From Sipunculus nudus (lineage: Eukaryota > Annelida > Sipuncula > Golfingiida > Sipunculidae): 64,000 nt of DNA. This document shows positions 11,589 to 23,866 of this stretch, piece by piece. A model generated the notes under the pieces. The model was not told the DNA's origin. It did no database searches and saw only the letters and a program-made list of their open reading frames with translations. Numbering within the stretch: the first letter of the stretch is position 1; each line of letters opens with the position of its first letter. Both the position numbers and the translations under genes were made by a program. The DNA is taken from the NCBI GenBank assembly GCA_026874595.1, contig CM049307.1:92168330-92232329 (forward strand), given 5' to 3'.

Positions 11589-14535
11589 CTATATAAACAT
11601 TCTTTTGGCCAGCTGGAATATGGGCTCCTCTTCGAGGATTCCAGGCTGAAATGTAATCAGAAACAGTTTATTTCAATTTTACCTTTTTTTTCTCTTGACT
11701 CAAATAAAACTGTTTGGTCAGCATTCCCTTTCCCGTACTATAAATCTAATAGATGCATAGGTCCGTATGTAACTAAAGATGACTATAATTTGTTTTATAT
11801 AAAATTCCCAAGTCAATTCTCTATTAGTTTGATTATCTTATTATCTTTACTTTTTCTAATATCTTAATATCGAAAAAAAATTTCAATTACTTATATACAT
11901 ATGCACAGTTTAAAAATGTCTTTCTTTTGAATCTTCTTATGGACCCATTATTAGACAAATAATTCAAGGTTAATGTTGAATATTTATATATCATATTATA
12001 CATATAAGTGTATGTGATCGATATTCCGCACCCAAATAATTTAACAGAGACAGAAAAAGAACACTGACCACTCCGGATGCCTGTTTGCAGTTTGCAGGGG
12101 GTGTGAACACAGAGTTGTCTCTGATACCGGGGGTGATGTTGAAGATGAACGCTGATCTGACCTCAGCTGTATTATGAACAATGTATCAGGAGACATCAAA
12201 AAGTATAAATAACAGAGATATATTAAAGAAGCAAAAAAGCTTACGCAACAAGAAAACGGATTGGCTTATCGAGAATTCTTTGTCTCAATTTTTATCTGAA
12301 CATGAGCTGAACATGAACGATTTGGATTCTAGTCGTTCTGAATATTTAGCTTTGTTATGTTTTATTTTACCTTTATCGTAATACTATTTTGTTATTTTTA
12401 TGTTGTTTCCTGTTGATAAAGGTAATTATCAATATCCAACCAGCCAGCACTGATTTAAGTAAAAAGAAGTGCCTGAAAAAGTATATTTGTTTTGTCTAAA
12501 TTTGCACTCCAGTGCATGATATGATAGATTTGTGGGAAAAAGATATCCCTTAATTCTAAGAACTATACTTTTTATGCAGTTGGGGAACAAATGAGATTGA
12601 GAACGACAAAAATTACAACTATGATATCTCCAAATCCGGGACTGCGCGGGGACTAGGGTCCTAGACTCCTTTCAGTCTTTACAAATAAACCTTCTTACGT
12701 GTGCTTCCCGTTCTGAGCTCATTCATCATGACTGGGACGCAGGTGCCTTGGGCTCTGCTAGAAACAATGTTTACATCATCTTCCGGAGAAGATGTCCAAG
12801 AGTTGACCGGCAGTTGGCGATTTCCGACACCAAAGTAGAATTGAGTGAGAAACTTCTCATCGGCTACAGATAGACAAAAGAAAATAAGTGTTACATTGAA
12901 TACGTTGTGATAGTTTAAGCTGTCGTTTTGAAAGTGTATACAGTGTATATTGTGTTTTCCTTGTGCTGTAATACAAACGATTATAACCTAGATGTAAATC
13001 TTATAATTAAATATCAGTTATATATTTATACATTTAACCTTTTATAAGTCATTGTAATAGTGAAAGGTAATACTAAGGATATGGTGTAAGTCATTTAAAT
13101 CTGTCTATGATCAAAATTCCTTTTTTCTTGGACATGTAATGTTTATGTGTTTAGTTCGGTGGCTTTAATTTGAGAAAAACTAAGAGAACAGTCTTTATCC
13201 AGTAAACATAACAATGGTAATGTAATTGACAATTAAAAATTCTAGTGAACAGTTTCATGATTAGTGAAGCAATCTGTAAATGCCTGATGCCCTTTATAGA
13301 TAGGCAAATCATATGTGATATAATTGATGAAACTTTTCAAAAGAATGAATTAAGTTTCTGAATCGAATGCAACTGCTAGCCAACGGAATCAGCGAAGCTG
13401 GAAAAACACCACGAATATTTCCTAGAGAACGTCATATGAATCAATTGTACTTACCACCGACGCAGTCCTGTCTCAAACCTTCTTGCCAAACGAATTCAGC
13501 GCAGGTAGGTCCCTCGATGTAGTAAGCCCTTTCCTGAAGAAAAATACCCCGAAAGATAACTAAAAGAAATTTGGGTTGTTACCCCGGGCTTGCTTGTTAG
13601 TGCGTCCGAGTTTCCACCAAAGAATTAATGCTGTTTGTTAACATCACACTTCGAAGTATTAATTCTATTATAAATTTTAATTATTTATGATTCGTCATTT
13701 TGTTTGAAAATATTCATGATTCGTCAGAATCAGAAAATGAGTACATGATTTCAAGTAAAATAAATATATTGCTAATTTTTTTTAGCACAAGTGTAACAGC
13801 CTGTTATACTGGAGAAAATCATTTTATGTTTTTAGATGCGATTTATTATGTAATCATAGGATATGTGTATATGGTAATAAATAAAGATATTGTAAGTTAG
13901 TTTGATCATGTCTGGATGCTCGTTAAAATTGATTAAAAAGTGAAAGCAACACGGGCTAAGAACTCAAATAATATGATAGCATTAAAACTACACAAATAAT
14001 AATTATGTCATTGTTGTTTTTTCTAATATAAACACTAAATACTAGCCCGTCATATTAAAGCAGAAACTGTAAACATATATTTTAAATTATCATTTCCATT
14101 AAAGTGAAGTTTTCTTTCCTTAAAAAAATCAGTACCTTCATAATGTCAAGAATTGCCGTTCGGTCGCTACGGTAACCGTTAGAACCCATTCTTCTGTAAC
14201 TGATTGCAAGCTTCTTGTTTGTGTAGTCAAAGTGCACGCTATCGCTGTCCTGTGGAGGTAATAACAACATAGAGTGGTCAGAAAAATCATCAGATATTCC
14301 AACGATGAAAGGATTAACGCTTGATATTTAACATTACTAAGGTACATTGCGCCCGGAAAAACCAGTTAAAGAAGAAATTGAAGACAAAAGAGCTTACCAC
14401 GAATCCGACGGGTTGGTCTTGATAGTTGACCCCACCGAGTCCACCAATGGAGGCCTCCCATTGGTCAGGTGAGCAGCAGGGATCGACAGCGATGCTAGGA
14501 ACGAATACTGCGGCGAGAGCTAGGAGAGCGATCAT
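11589..14535 (-). CDS. EPDR: Ependymin-related protein gene B (6 exons)
   Basis: Exons in coding order: 14398-14535, 14136-14249, 13455-13533, 12699-12863, 12069-12166, 11589-11645. All introns are GT-AG with phases 0,0,1,1,0, and the product is 216 residues. Residues 1-16 (MIALLALAAVFVPSIA) are a signal peptide, so the protein is secreted. The mature chain starts VDPCCSPDQWE, like the family N-terminus. Exon 2 carries FDYTNKKLA, exon 3 Cys95 and Cys108, exon 4 FYFGVGN and Cys152, and exon 5 an N-glycosylation sequon (NIT) and PGIRDNSVFTPPANC with Cys192. The length is normal for EPDR proteins, which are extracellular, glycosylated, lipid- or calcium-associated beta-sheet proteins; the substrate here is unknown. 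No lesions were seen. Intron 1 is only 148 bp because of a deletion relative to its sisters. The last intron uses the less usual donor GTCAGT, as in all copies. Confidence 0.92.
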
Positions 14536-14577
14536 GGCGACTAAGTTTATGTGTGGAGTCTTCTGAGGTCTGGTTTA

Positions 14578-14648
14578 TTTATATATAGTATTATCTGGCC
14601 GGTCTAAGTCCGGCAGGTTGTCCTTGCATGCGTCACGCCACGTGACCT
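14578..14648 (-). promoter_or_regulatory. Core and proximal promoter of gene B
   Basis: The TATA box TATATATAAA (minus) at 14578-14587 ends 43 bp from the ATG, so the 5' UTR is short. Upstream lie a GCCGG-n7-CCGGC inverted repeat (14598-14614), a GCATGC/CGTCACG block and a CACGTG box (14639-14644). The TGACTCA (AP-1-type) site present in C-F is altered here (gtacctcat). Confidence 0.7.
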
Positions 14649-14649
14649 C

Positions 14650-16190
14650 GTACCTCATCAAGGGAGAAAATGTCTTATCTTTGTCAACATTAACTCATTA
14701 AGTCCATGTCATCAGAATGAGACTATAGATCAACGAAAGTTCTGCGAATGCTTCGCAAGTAAATGTATATTATTCTTGTACACATATACTGCTATCAGAA
14801 TGAAATATCATTTACAGTTATACATTTTGTCATATAAACCATGAAACACGGTCGTTCTTTTTCCCACAAAGAAATGTAAACTTGAAAATATAAAAATACT
14901 GTTTGAAGTGTTTAATATATAAAATGGTGTATTCACAAATGGAGAAAAAATGTTTCGAGTACAAATTCTGTGTCCGATAGAAATGTGTTTGTGAGTGGTT
15001 GTTCCTGCCGTAGGGCCTGGGAACTGTTTAAATACATAGCATTTTAGCATAATTAAAGCATTTTTCATTGATACATTTGAAATAGTAGTGAAATGAATTA
15101 GAGAATAATGTGTAGTGATCCTTTTTGAAGCATGTGTAATTTCCAGATAAATTAATTACCCACCCTTTAGGATAGATATTCCTCAAAATAAAAAATTAAT
15201 AATATAATATATATTAAATATAATTTATATTTTGGATTATTTTCCTAAGAGCGTTGAGTGTTCAATAAAATTAGTTTATGAATATAATTATTGAATGCAA
15301 TTACTTCACTCTTAACATCTCAGGTCTTGTGCACTTTTCAGTGCATTGTGGGTTCGTGAGAAGCAGCCAGATTGACCATGATACAACTTGGTTGATAAAG
15401 GATGTTAAATCCAACATGAACGACTGATAAACCTGAAATGCTCAGACACAACACGTGGACGCACAGCACACATACATGTTCAGCAGACTGAGATCCATGT
15501 ATTCTGAGGAAAGAATACAACTACGGCATCTGTTACCCCACCCATTCTCAAATATTACATTATTTATCTTAAATTTCCCTTCCACCTGTTACACATTACA
15601 AAATTTATTCATCCTCTGATAAAATAAACACTCTCTTGCTTTTTCCTTTACCTAATGTTTACTCTTCACCTATTACACAGCGTAAGAAAAAGATTTTAAA
15701 CAATCTGAAAAGACAGAATAATTCCTGTACAGGAGACATGTTTGTAGACATTAAGCATACATAACGAAACAATTAAAAAGACAGAGAGACAGACAGACGG
15801 ACAAAGAATGAGGTATAAAGGCTGAGAGGGATCTTTGTTCTTCTGCAGCGCTTTCACAATAAGCAGTATCTTATTCCATGATCCAGCTGTTGCAAAACAG
15901 GCTCCTACTGTAATCAACCGTTACGAAAAACAAGGGACTCCTGGATGAAACTCCTCGAAAATAGATGGCTCATGGGTCTATATATTGCAAATTAGGAAAC
16001 TGCTTGGTTCATGAACTGCACAACATGGCTCGACTAATCTGTATTTTTTACACAATCTGACGTTACTGTTGCCACCCGAGACACCACTAATCTACAAAAT
16101 GCCATTATCTTGGTCTACCTACTGTTGTCTTCAAGTCTGGAACCTTTAAAATTTATTTCTAAAAATATGTCATCCTAAACAGCTCGCAAC
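14650..16190. other. 5' flank of gene B
   Basis: Non-coding sequence collinear with the other units. The small minus-strand frames (14808-15068, 15338-15520, 15696-15917) recur only because the whole segment is duplicated. The hairpin/E-box element is annotated separately. Confidence 0.6.
15330..15493 (-). promoter_or_regulatory. Conserved upstream element, copy B
   Basis: TGCACT-tttc-AGTGCA hairpin at the left end, then gataaaggatgttaaat and an acacgtggacgcac segment with CACGTG at 15452-15457. The order and spacing are the same as in A, C, D and E. Enhancer function is inferred. Confidence 0.45.
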
Positions 16191-16640
16191 AATCAACCGG
16201 ATGCTGCCTCTCTTATCCACTATAAACAATATTGCGCTTTTTGTCCACCAAAAAGTTCACCCGCTTCCCCACCATCAACAGAATCGTGCGTCTTTTTCCA
16301 CATGCTTACACGCCATAAACAAAATTGTATCACTTGGTCCAACCGATTCCCGACCATCAATAATCTTGTGCCCCTTTGTCGATCCGCTTATCCACCACCA
16401 ACAACATAGTGCTGTTTTTATTAATTGGGTTCCCTACAATCAGAAACATTCTCTTTGATCTAATGCTTCCGCGGCATCAAAAAACTTTGTGCCTTTTTGT
16501 CCACTCGCTTCGCAGCCAACAACAACACCGTGTCTTTTTTCCACCCCCTTCCCCGACCGCAACAACATGGTGCTTCTTTGGTAACCCGCTTTCCTAAAAT
16601 AGACATGATCGTGTCTCTTTGTGGCTCCGCTTATAGTTCC
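16190..16640. repeat. About 42-bp minisatellite, unit B
   Basis: Degenerate tandem units like ttgtgcctttttgtccacccg + cttccccaccatcaacaa, repeating every ~42 bp (14 codons). The frame therefore often stays open on the plus strand, giving NRFPTINN-like repeats. This copy lacks about one unit compared with C and D. Confidence 0.8.
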
Positions 16641-17449
16641 AATTGGATTTAAAACCTTTATCTTTATATACTTCAATTACCTTTGCCAAATATTTCGGCC
16701 ACATCGCCTCTCTCAATCCTAGTTATGCCCATAGGTAGGAATACGTATAATGAATGACCTATGGAGTTTTTACGCCTAGTTGGGATGAATCAGTGGTATA
16801 AACTTGCGACATTCGGGTTTTACTGCGCACCGACATCTGACATACTCATCTTTTAAATCACCCGTGAGCTTTTAAACGTGTTTTAATTATAAATACCTCA
16901 GCGTTTTATAAGGTCAGGAAATTAATATTATGAAGTAATTCTGATGACAGGCTGGAAGGTTCTGGTGGTTAGCGTTTCACTGTAATAGGACCCAAAGCGT
17001 CAGGGAACTGGGCGAATTTAACCGTGACAAAATTGGTATACTATAGTAGGGTTACTACTCCTAGTCCGAGTACAAGTCAAAGACAAGGACCCAAGGAACT
17101 TAAGTCCATATTGTTTCCTTTGGAGTGAGTTTCTTGTCTATGTCCATTCCTTTATTGCGAGAAAATTCTTAAAGGTGCCACCCAATCAATTTTATATAGA
17201 TTTTGCATCGATAAAATGTTGCCATATCAATGAGTTTCGGGTCCGAGGCGTGAATAGCCTATCGAATCCTCGTGTTGATAAGATTATACCCGTTGCAGTC
17301 ATATTTAGATCATAGCTGTAGAAACGCAAGTATTTAAGGTGCTGGTGACCATAGAATCATACAACTGGATCGAATAATTGTAGATAAATAACAAGAAAAG
17401 GTAGGAGATTAGGGGATAAATAGAGGAGGTATAAGAAATTATTGACCAT

Positions 17450-19378
17450 AAGGTTTGTTCTATCATTCTCTGAAGAATCAACGTTGTTTATTCTATAATC
17501 TGAAAGTAATAGACGTTTTTATGGTCATCAAATCGTCAGCAGGCGTGTCAAGCATTTTCAATATCTTCCAGGTGACATATTTTGCATAATTCAATATGTT
17601 GTTTAACATTCGTGATGCTGTTTTCTTCAAGGAATATTTTGTGGTCATTTTTTCTCATTTTGTAAAACAATTGATAAATATAGTAATAATTCATCAATTT
17701 CAGATAATAAATGGAAAATTTGACAGAAACACGACAAAGTTCTGGAAGGTTTCTAAGATGTTGATTCGATAAAATGTTTTATGTCTCATATATAAATTGA
17801 ACAAAATTTTCATATTCCATTGACAAAACAATTTCGCCGGGATTATGTATCTCTTTGACTTACAAAATCTATTATGAAATACATTTGATTCCAAAATATA
17901 TTTTGTATTCCGTGATCAGAATGCACATATTAATTTACAGTTGTTTTATAAAATCAAAATGGGATAAGAGATGTTCATGCTTTAAAATGACAAGTTTAAA
18001 ATGTTGCCAAAATTGATAGCATAATATACCTTTTATTTCACATTGAATTGGTTGATAAAGATTTCATCAGATGTATTGGATAAATTTAAAAAGAAAACAC
18101 TAACACAAACAAAACCTTGACAGAAAGAAATACACAATACATGTGTAAATAGATATGACACCGATTGTAACATTTAATGTTCATTAAAAGTTATTCTTTT
18201 TATGCAGAACGATTGGTAATTCCTCGATATTTTGATGGTTATGTATAATTTTTTGGAAAACTAATGTTCTAAATTTAGCAAAATAGACGCACAAACATTA
18301 ATATTTTATATATACATATTGTTAAATGGGCCATTAAAAAATCAACAACAAATCAATAAAACATCAACAAAATATTTAGCATGTCAAAAAATTGTTCAGT
18401 GAATTTTAAAAATAAACTGTAATAGGGTTAACCGGCTTTCTTTATAAAGCAGTCTCTCATAGATATTAAATAAATAGTTTTATAACAGAACCTGATTCAA
18501 GCAACTATGAGGTCCAAAGGGAGGGATGTCCCATAACGCACAGTACTACTTTATAGAATTCCGACTATAGTTCAATAACGGAAAGGGTAAATATATGAGT
18601 GTTAAATACAGATTGAGAGTAAATAGATAATATTCATGTTCATTAAAAGGATTTTTTAATAAAGATAATAACTTGCGATTTAATCAAAGTAGAATGGAAA
18701 TAATTAATATTTATAATTGAAATTTTTATCCTGGTCGTAAAAAAATCTTACCAGATTTTCCAAAGTAATTATTTCATGAGTGTCGAAAGGTCATCGGAAG
18801 GGATTCGTTTAATTATTGCATGATGTCAACATTTTTATACATGGAATTTTAAGGTAAGAATCTTAGCTGGGCAACCTGTTTGATATATATAAAACACATC
18901 TCATTTGCGTTTTATGTGGTACATATATGTTTGTTAGTATTCAAGCGATGTCCCATAAGGATATACTGGATTTTCAATACATTTAGATAATATTAAATAT
19001 TGAATATTTGCTTAATGTTTGAAAAATATATTAAAACTCTTTTCATATTTAATGATATCTTATTTTAAAATGTATTTTCAAAGCCGTAATGGGGTTTCTT
19101 ATATCATATTTCATTATGTACAATGTATTGTATTATATACTCATTACCAGTAGACTCATAAGCAATTTAAATATATGCATGCAATGTATAAGCATTTGCC
19201 AGTAGGCTCTAAACAATAGGTTGACCAGTGCGTCTCCGTGACTTCGAAGTTTACACTTTTGGACCACATCCCGGCACTTCGGAGTGGCTTCTGAGATGGC
19301 TTCCGAGCACAAAATCGTCTATAACTTTTAGATTAGGCAATGGATAACTATTTTTCATGGAGTGATAGAACAGACCTT
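17450..19378. mobile_element. Inverted-repeat-bounded element, unit B
   Basis: The left end aaggtttgttctatcattct and the right end, read as complement, aaggtctgttctatcactcc are inverted copies. They continue inwards through taatctgaaa and tatagacg. The left arm has lost its inner part (compare the element at 55,153). The 1.9-kb interior is AT-rich and holds a broken copy of the minus-strand frame that is open in C and D. The class is not known; it behaves like a foldback or TIR transposon duplicated with the array. Confidence 0.6.
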
Positions 19379-19881
19379 CTTCTGTAAATGAAAATTAAAA
19401 TGGTGTTGACCTAGAGGTAATTTGTGCATGTTTGAGCACTTTATTTATGAAAAATCCCTGGGTTCCGACCTCCGGCTTCCGATTCCCGAGTTTTACACAC
19501 AGCCGGTCACAAACGTATTGTGGTGTCGTGGCCAATTTCCAGGGTAATAAATCATGGATGGGATAGATCCAGGACACAAGTCGTCATAGGTTTCAAGATT
19601 AAGGAATTCGTTTGATCCTCATGTGCTTCCTTTTCTTGATTTTCGAGAATGGCTTAAGCTAAAGCTTTTTTTTACAACCACCAGAACCATTACTGATGGC
19701 CCCAGGCCAACCGCATGTACCGTGGGCGTGATGGAAACTAACATTCCAGAATTAAATGTTCGCATCTGTTTACACGGAATTCTACAAGGTTTAACAAAAA
19801 GCTATCTTACTACATTGCCTGGGCAGTGAGGGCCAGAGACTATATTGCTACATATTCCTAGAAAGCAAATTCTGATATAAG

Positions 19882-20232
19882 ATGCTAACCAAATTTGTTC
19901 AATTGTATGGACAGTTAAACATCGCTGATGAACGAAGTAAATTTCGAGCGAGGCGTCAACGCCAGGGAGAAACTATAACTGAATATGTTGTTAGTTTACG
20001 CGAGCTTCCCGCCACTTGTGTTTTCAAGACTTTTTAAGATGAATTTATTAGAGATTATTTAACAGAGCACACATTACACCAGCGAATATGTGAAAAGTTC
20101 AACAATAAAACTTGTACTTTACAGAAGGCAAAGCCATTAGCCAAATAAATTGAACATGGAATTATATTTATATATAAACAATTCCAACGATAATAAAATT
20201 ACACGTACAGAGAATATCTTAACGGCAGCTAG
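19882..20232 (+). pseudogene. gag capsid fragment (unit B)
   Basis: The frame matches the open copy in unit E (LTKFDQLYGQL, SKFRARRQ, EYVVSLREL) but is broken by TAA after KTF and by another TAA where E has KEIEHG. Family: Ty3/gypsy gag. Confidence 0.7.
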
Positions 20233-21480
20233 TGTTTGACTTCACCTTTTTATAGTTATTATCGCTGGCTGAATTTTAATAATGTACAACAATTGTTTTT
20301 ACTACTTTATAAATACCATTGAAGAATAAAATACATGTACTGAATTACCTTTTCTGTAAATTACTATTTAATACGCGATGATAAATATTTCGTTGTTAAT
20401 TCCATTATTTGTCCTCTTATCGCACAAACTTGGCCCTCTGAAATATATACGATCAAACAATAATAAACTGAACTTTAAACTAAAAATATTACCCCATATT
20501 TCCTTTTTTCATCATTTCGGGTGAAAATAGAACAATACCGCATTTCTGTCGTGCAAAGCGGTAGTTCTGACACGAAAAGAACAGTACACATAATCCAATG
20601 TTGGTAACCACAGTTATCGAGGAACGGCCTTATTTGGAACCGGTCGTTTCTACCTTATATCAATAATGATTAAAATAGACTTACGCTCCCTGTTGGCTTT
20701 AAAAGAAAAGGGCCATGTAAACACATTTGCTTTACCACTGGACGCGAATGTATAGAGAACTTATTCCGAATATTGCCGACCACAGTTGCGTGCATAAAAG
20801 TGAGCCATTAATAAGACAGGCGGTACTTCCCCCGAATAATGCCGATAGCTAATTGAACTTAAATGTTAGTGTGAGTAAACGTTGCAGAATACTAGTATGC
20901 AAATTATGCTCCTCTTTTCTCAGAGGAGTAAAATTCTTGTTTAGATCACCCACTAAACACTAAATTTTAATTTCCTAATATTTGACAATTGAATAACGAA
21001 CGTCCCTTGTATCTGGTCACAATGCCCGCCAACGGATTTACAGATCCCACATGCATGTGATTACCGCCATGATTAAAAAAGTTTTAAACACTTCATGTGG
21101 ACGGTCGCGTTTCATTTTCCTCCGATCAAGTGAAGCTTTACTATTCCTCAGAACGTAATGTGATCGTCTCCTACGTCTCTTATTTACAGCCAATGTATTG
21201 GGTGTTACAACTAATAGCCGATGTATGTCCGGCACGTGTTGGTCAGGGCTGATTACTTCCTTTGTAAGGCTCGGTTCGGGCGAACCTTGTTTGCCAAACA
21301 CTGACCCAATTGACCGCAGTATGGCACAATGTCTGAGTCGAGCCACCGATTTAACACCTGTGTACATGTGTTCTCGTTTCTCTTGAGTTTGGGGATATTG
21401 ATAACCATTATTTCCTAAATTTGTCATTTTCCTTCCACGGATTCAAATACCCAACGATATTCAATTTGTACAAAAACACG
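20233..21480. other. Unassigned segment between gag and zinc knuckles, with a 129-codon minus frame
   Basis: In Ty3/gypsy elements the zinc knuckles follow capsid closely, so this 1.25 kb looks inserted. It contains a minus-strand frame at 21038-21427 of 129 codons with a basic stretch (NKRRRRR). The frame is also present at 33636-34025 and 46087-46476. I do not recognise the protein. AATAAA occurs near 20,327 and a CTCCTC...GAGGAG hairpin near 20,912. Whether the frame is ever translated is unknown. Confidence 0.4.
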
Positions 21481-21520
21481 AAAGTAAGCCCATGATATTA
21501 TCTGAACCTACAGTACCAGG

Positions 21521-21972
21521 TGTCCAGCAGTTAAACCAACCCGTGTGTGCGGGGACTGTCCACAGAAACCTGTCAGATCATGCTACAGATGTAGTTCTGT
21601 CAAGCATCTTGCAAATGCTTAAAGATGTTCCGAAAAAAACTGCGCAGTGTCGCCATTGCCAAAATATTGGTCACTATACCCAAGCATTGTGTGCCACAAT
21701 TAAAGCAGGATACAAATGGTAATACTGAACACATACAAGACAGTGCACCGGCTGATGATACATTAGAAACTGAATTTTCTCCTTCCTCCAAAACTGCCGT
21801 ATTACGGGCGTTACATATAACAGTAAACACATATGTGCCAAAGTTCTTATCTACAACATTTCATATCGATACAGGGGCTACAGTTTCACTGATTGTTCTT
21901 GATATGTATATAAACATTTTGCGAATAGCTGTTTTAACCCCTGTGATATCAGGTTTACAATCATTATATTGA
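21521..21972 (+). pseudogene. gag zinc knuckles and protease fragment (unit B)
   Basis: One frame reads CYRCSSVKHLANA then a stop where the last knuckle cysteine should be. After a frame change at an A7 run the next reads CRHCQNIGHY...C, giving two CCHC-type knuckles. A third frame reads FHIDTGATVSLI, the DTG active-site strand of a retroviral-type aspartic protease. The frame changes and stops show it is dead. Confidence 0.75.
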
Positions 21973-22237
21973 CATAAACGGCCACTTTACTGCTACTGTA
22001 AATATGAATAGTCAAGAGGTACAATGCAGGATCTATGTTACTCTGAAAGTCTGATGTATTCTTGACATGAGAGACGTTTCTGATGCTGGTTTGATTTTAA
22101 ACAGAGGCAAATGCATTTTCAAGGTGGACACATTAGATTGTCTAGGAGAAACAATGGCATTGAATTCTACTTCAGGCAGCCCATATCATGTGCATATGGG
22201 TTTATTTGTAAAGCTTAATAAAAAACTCCGCCAGTAA

Positions 22238-22423
22238 GTGTATTGGCAAAAGATGGACACTGATGCAGAAGCTGCATTGCTTGATTGTGTTTTCTGCCAA
22301 AACAGCGACACAGTGCACATCACTTCAAGGACAACTCTGAAGGCGCACGACGTACCACATGGTCTAAGTAAATCATCGGATCCAACGAGCCCAGCGTGTA
22401 AGTGGACGCATAATCATGAATGA
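22238..22423 (+). pseudogene. Integrase zinc-binding fragment (unit B)
   Basis: The frame VYWQKMDTDAEAAL...C-x2-C matches the second half of the HHCC domain (WWPGM...C-x2-C) of Ty3/gypsy integrases. It has no catalytic core behind it and ends at a stop. Confidence 0.65.
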
Positions 22424-23838
22424 TATGTTGAGTGAGCTCCCTGAACACAAACATGAGATTTATTAACATAATTCAAATTAAATACTACAATTATTTGTGT
22501 TTGAACGACAGTAAAAAAAACATTTCTGGCGTACGCTCGTTTACATTAGAAAACGACGTTGTACACAATGGAAGCACTTATTCTAGGCGACCTAGTAACT
22601 GTTTTACATCTTCATGCTGATTACTTTGCAATTACAATCTATATAGAAAAAGTGCAATACAATTTGAGTAATATATGTAAAACTATATGGGAGACATCGA
22701 ATCTAAAATGGAAATTAGAGTAATAAAAAACCGACTTTCAAATGTAAAAGCGATATTAAGATACTCTATAATTTGTACTAAATAACTGGTGCACGCCGGG
22801 TAAAAAAGGGGAATCGTGTGTGTATGGGGGGGGGGGGTGTTCCGTTCGATCTGGATAAAGGTAAATTGTGATTATTATGATTAAAATCTCATGGGCACAA
22901 GGTTAGTAAAATTCCTGGGGTAGTAATTATATCATCTTCAGGGAGACAGCAGGTGTGATTACAAGGATATCGCATTAACTTGTAAAAGGTGGTACATAGT
23001 TCTGCAACTTTTGACACTTGGTCAAAATAGAATGGATTTAAATGAATCGTTTAAATGGTTTGTCTTTCCTTTTTGTTAGAAAATGATAAATGGTGGCCCA
23101 AAAACCATATATGAGGACTGATATAATTTTTCATCCTTGAGAAATCTTTGTTTTAGCCTTAAAAACCAAGATGGAGTCAGAAATCCTAAAAATATTAATT
23201 CAGTTTTTAAATTTATTGTATAAAACAGTTCTGACAGTAATATAACACGTAGAATTTACAGCTAAACAGTAACTTTCGTGATGACTGTCTATTTGAAAGG
23301 ACGTAATCCTGTAGCAGTATTAAACAGATACTCTCTTGTATTATGTATGTTTTCTGTTTATATTTTTAAAGAAAAGATTTATATATGACAAAATAAGTGT
23401 GGTGTGGTTAAATTTTTGGAAGCTTTACGAACACGCATTACATCATATGTCTCAGACAGACAGATTGGATGGAATTTTAATTAATGCAGAAATAAGAAGA
23501 ATTTCTTGTAAAATTTTGTATAGTTTGCATTTAATGTCTACCCTGTGGACATGAATGCTCCTTCCATTTGGAATGATGTACTTTTGTGTGTTTGGTTCAC
23601 ATATTATAATATATTTTTTTTTATTTGTTTTGACATGACACCTCACCCATCACAGATTATGGTTTTACGACGTTACACCTCACATGTCTAACGTTTACTG
23701 ATAATAGTTTCACAATTTTACACCTCACATCTTCATGGATTATGCCTTTACACTTATCTCTTTCATCCTTTATACATTCACGCTTCCTGATGTACACTAT
23801 TATACAGAATACTCTTGAACAGGTTTACACAACAAATT
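22424..23838. other. 3' flank of gene C
   Basis: Non-coding. Contains a G run near 22,830 and the sequence tract shared by all units (attatgattaaaatctcatgg to the cacctcac repeats near 23,641-23,728). It holds the intact target site of the MITE found in unit B. The recurring 72-codon plus frame (23336-23554) is a by-product of the duplication. Confidence 0.6.
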
Positions 23839-23839
23839 A

Positions 23840-23845
23840 TTTATT
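23840..23845 (-). terminator. Poly(A) signal of gene C
   Basis: AATAAA on the minus strand, about 21 bp after the stop codon. Confidence 0.75.
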
Positions 23846-23866
23846 TAATAAAAAAATGACATATTA

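Larger units (their letters stand above)
19640..22423 (+). mobile_element. Decayed Ty3/gypsy-like retroelement, unit B
   Basis: Pieces in order are a gag capsid fragment (19882-20232), an unassigned 1.25-kb segment (20233-21480), two zinc knuckles and a protease (21521-21972), then an integrase zinc-binding piece (22238-22423). Reverse transcriptase and RNase H are not recognisable, and there are only about 270 bp between protease and integrase. LTRs could not be delimited by eye. Confidence 0.7.

Noticed and set aside
12181-12381. Plus-strand frame repeated at 24457 and 37051
   Set aside because: It overlaps intron 4 and the edge of exon 5 on the opposite strand. In E a deletion breaks it. 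It is a shadow of the EPDR gene.
14138-14347. Minus-strand frame over exon 2 in a different register
   Set aside because: It is out of phase with the conserved exon-2 protein and crosses intron 1; a shadow.
15338-15520. 60-codon minus-strand frame repeated in units B, C, D and E
   Set aside because: It is interrupted or altered in A and has no family or signal features. Its recurrence is explained by segment duplication; the DNA element beneath it is the better explanation.
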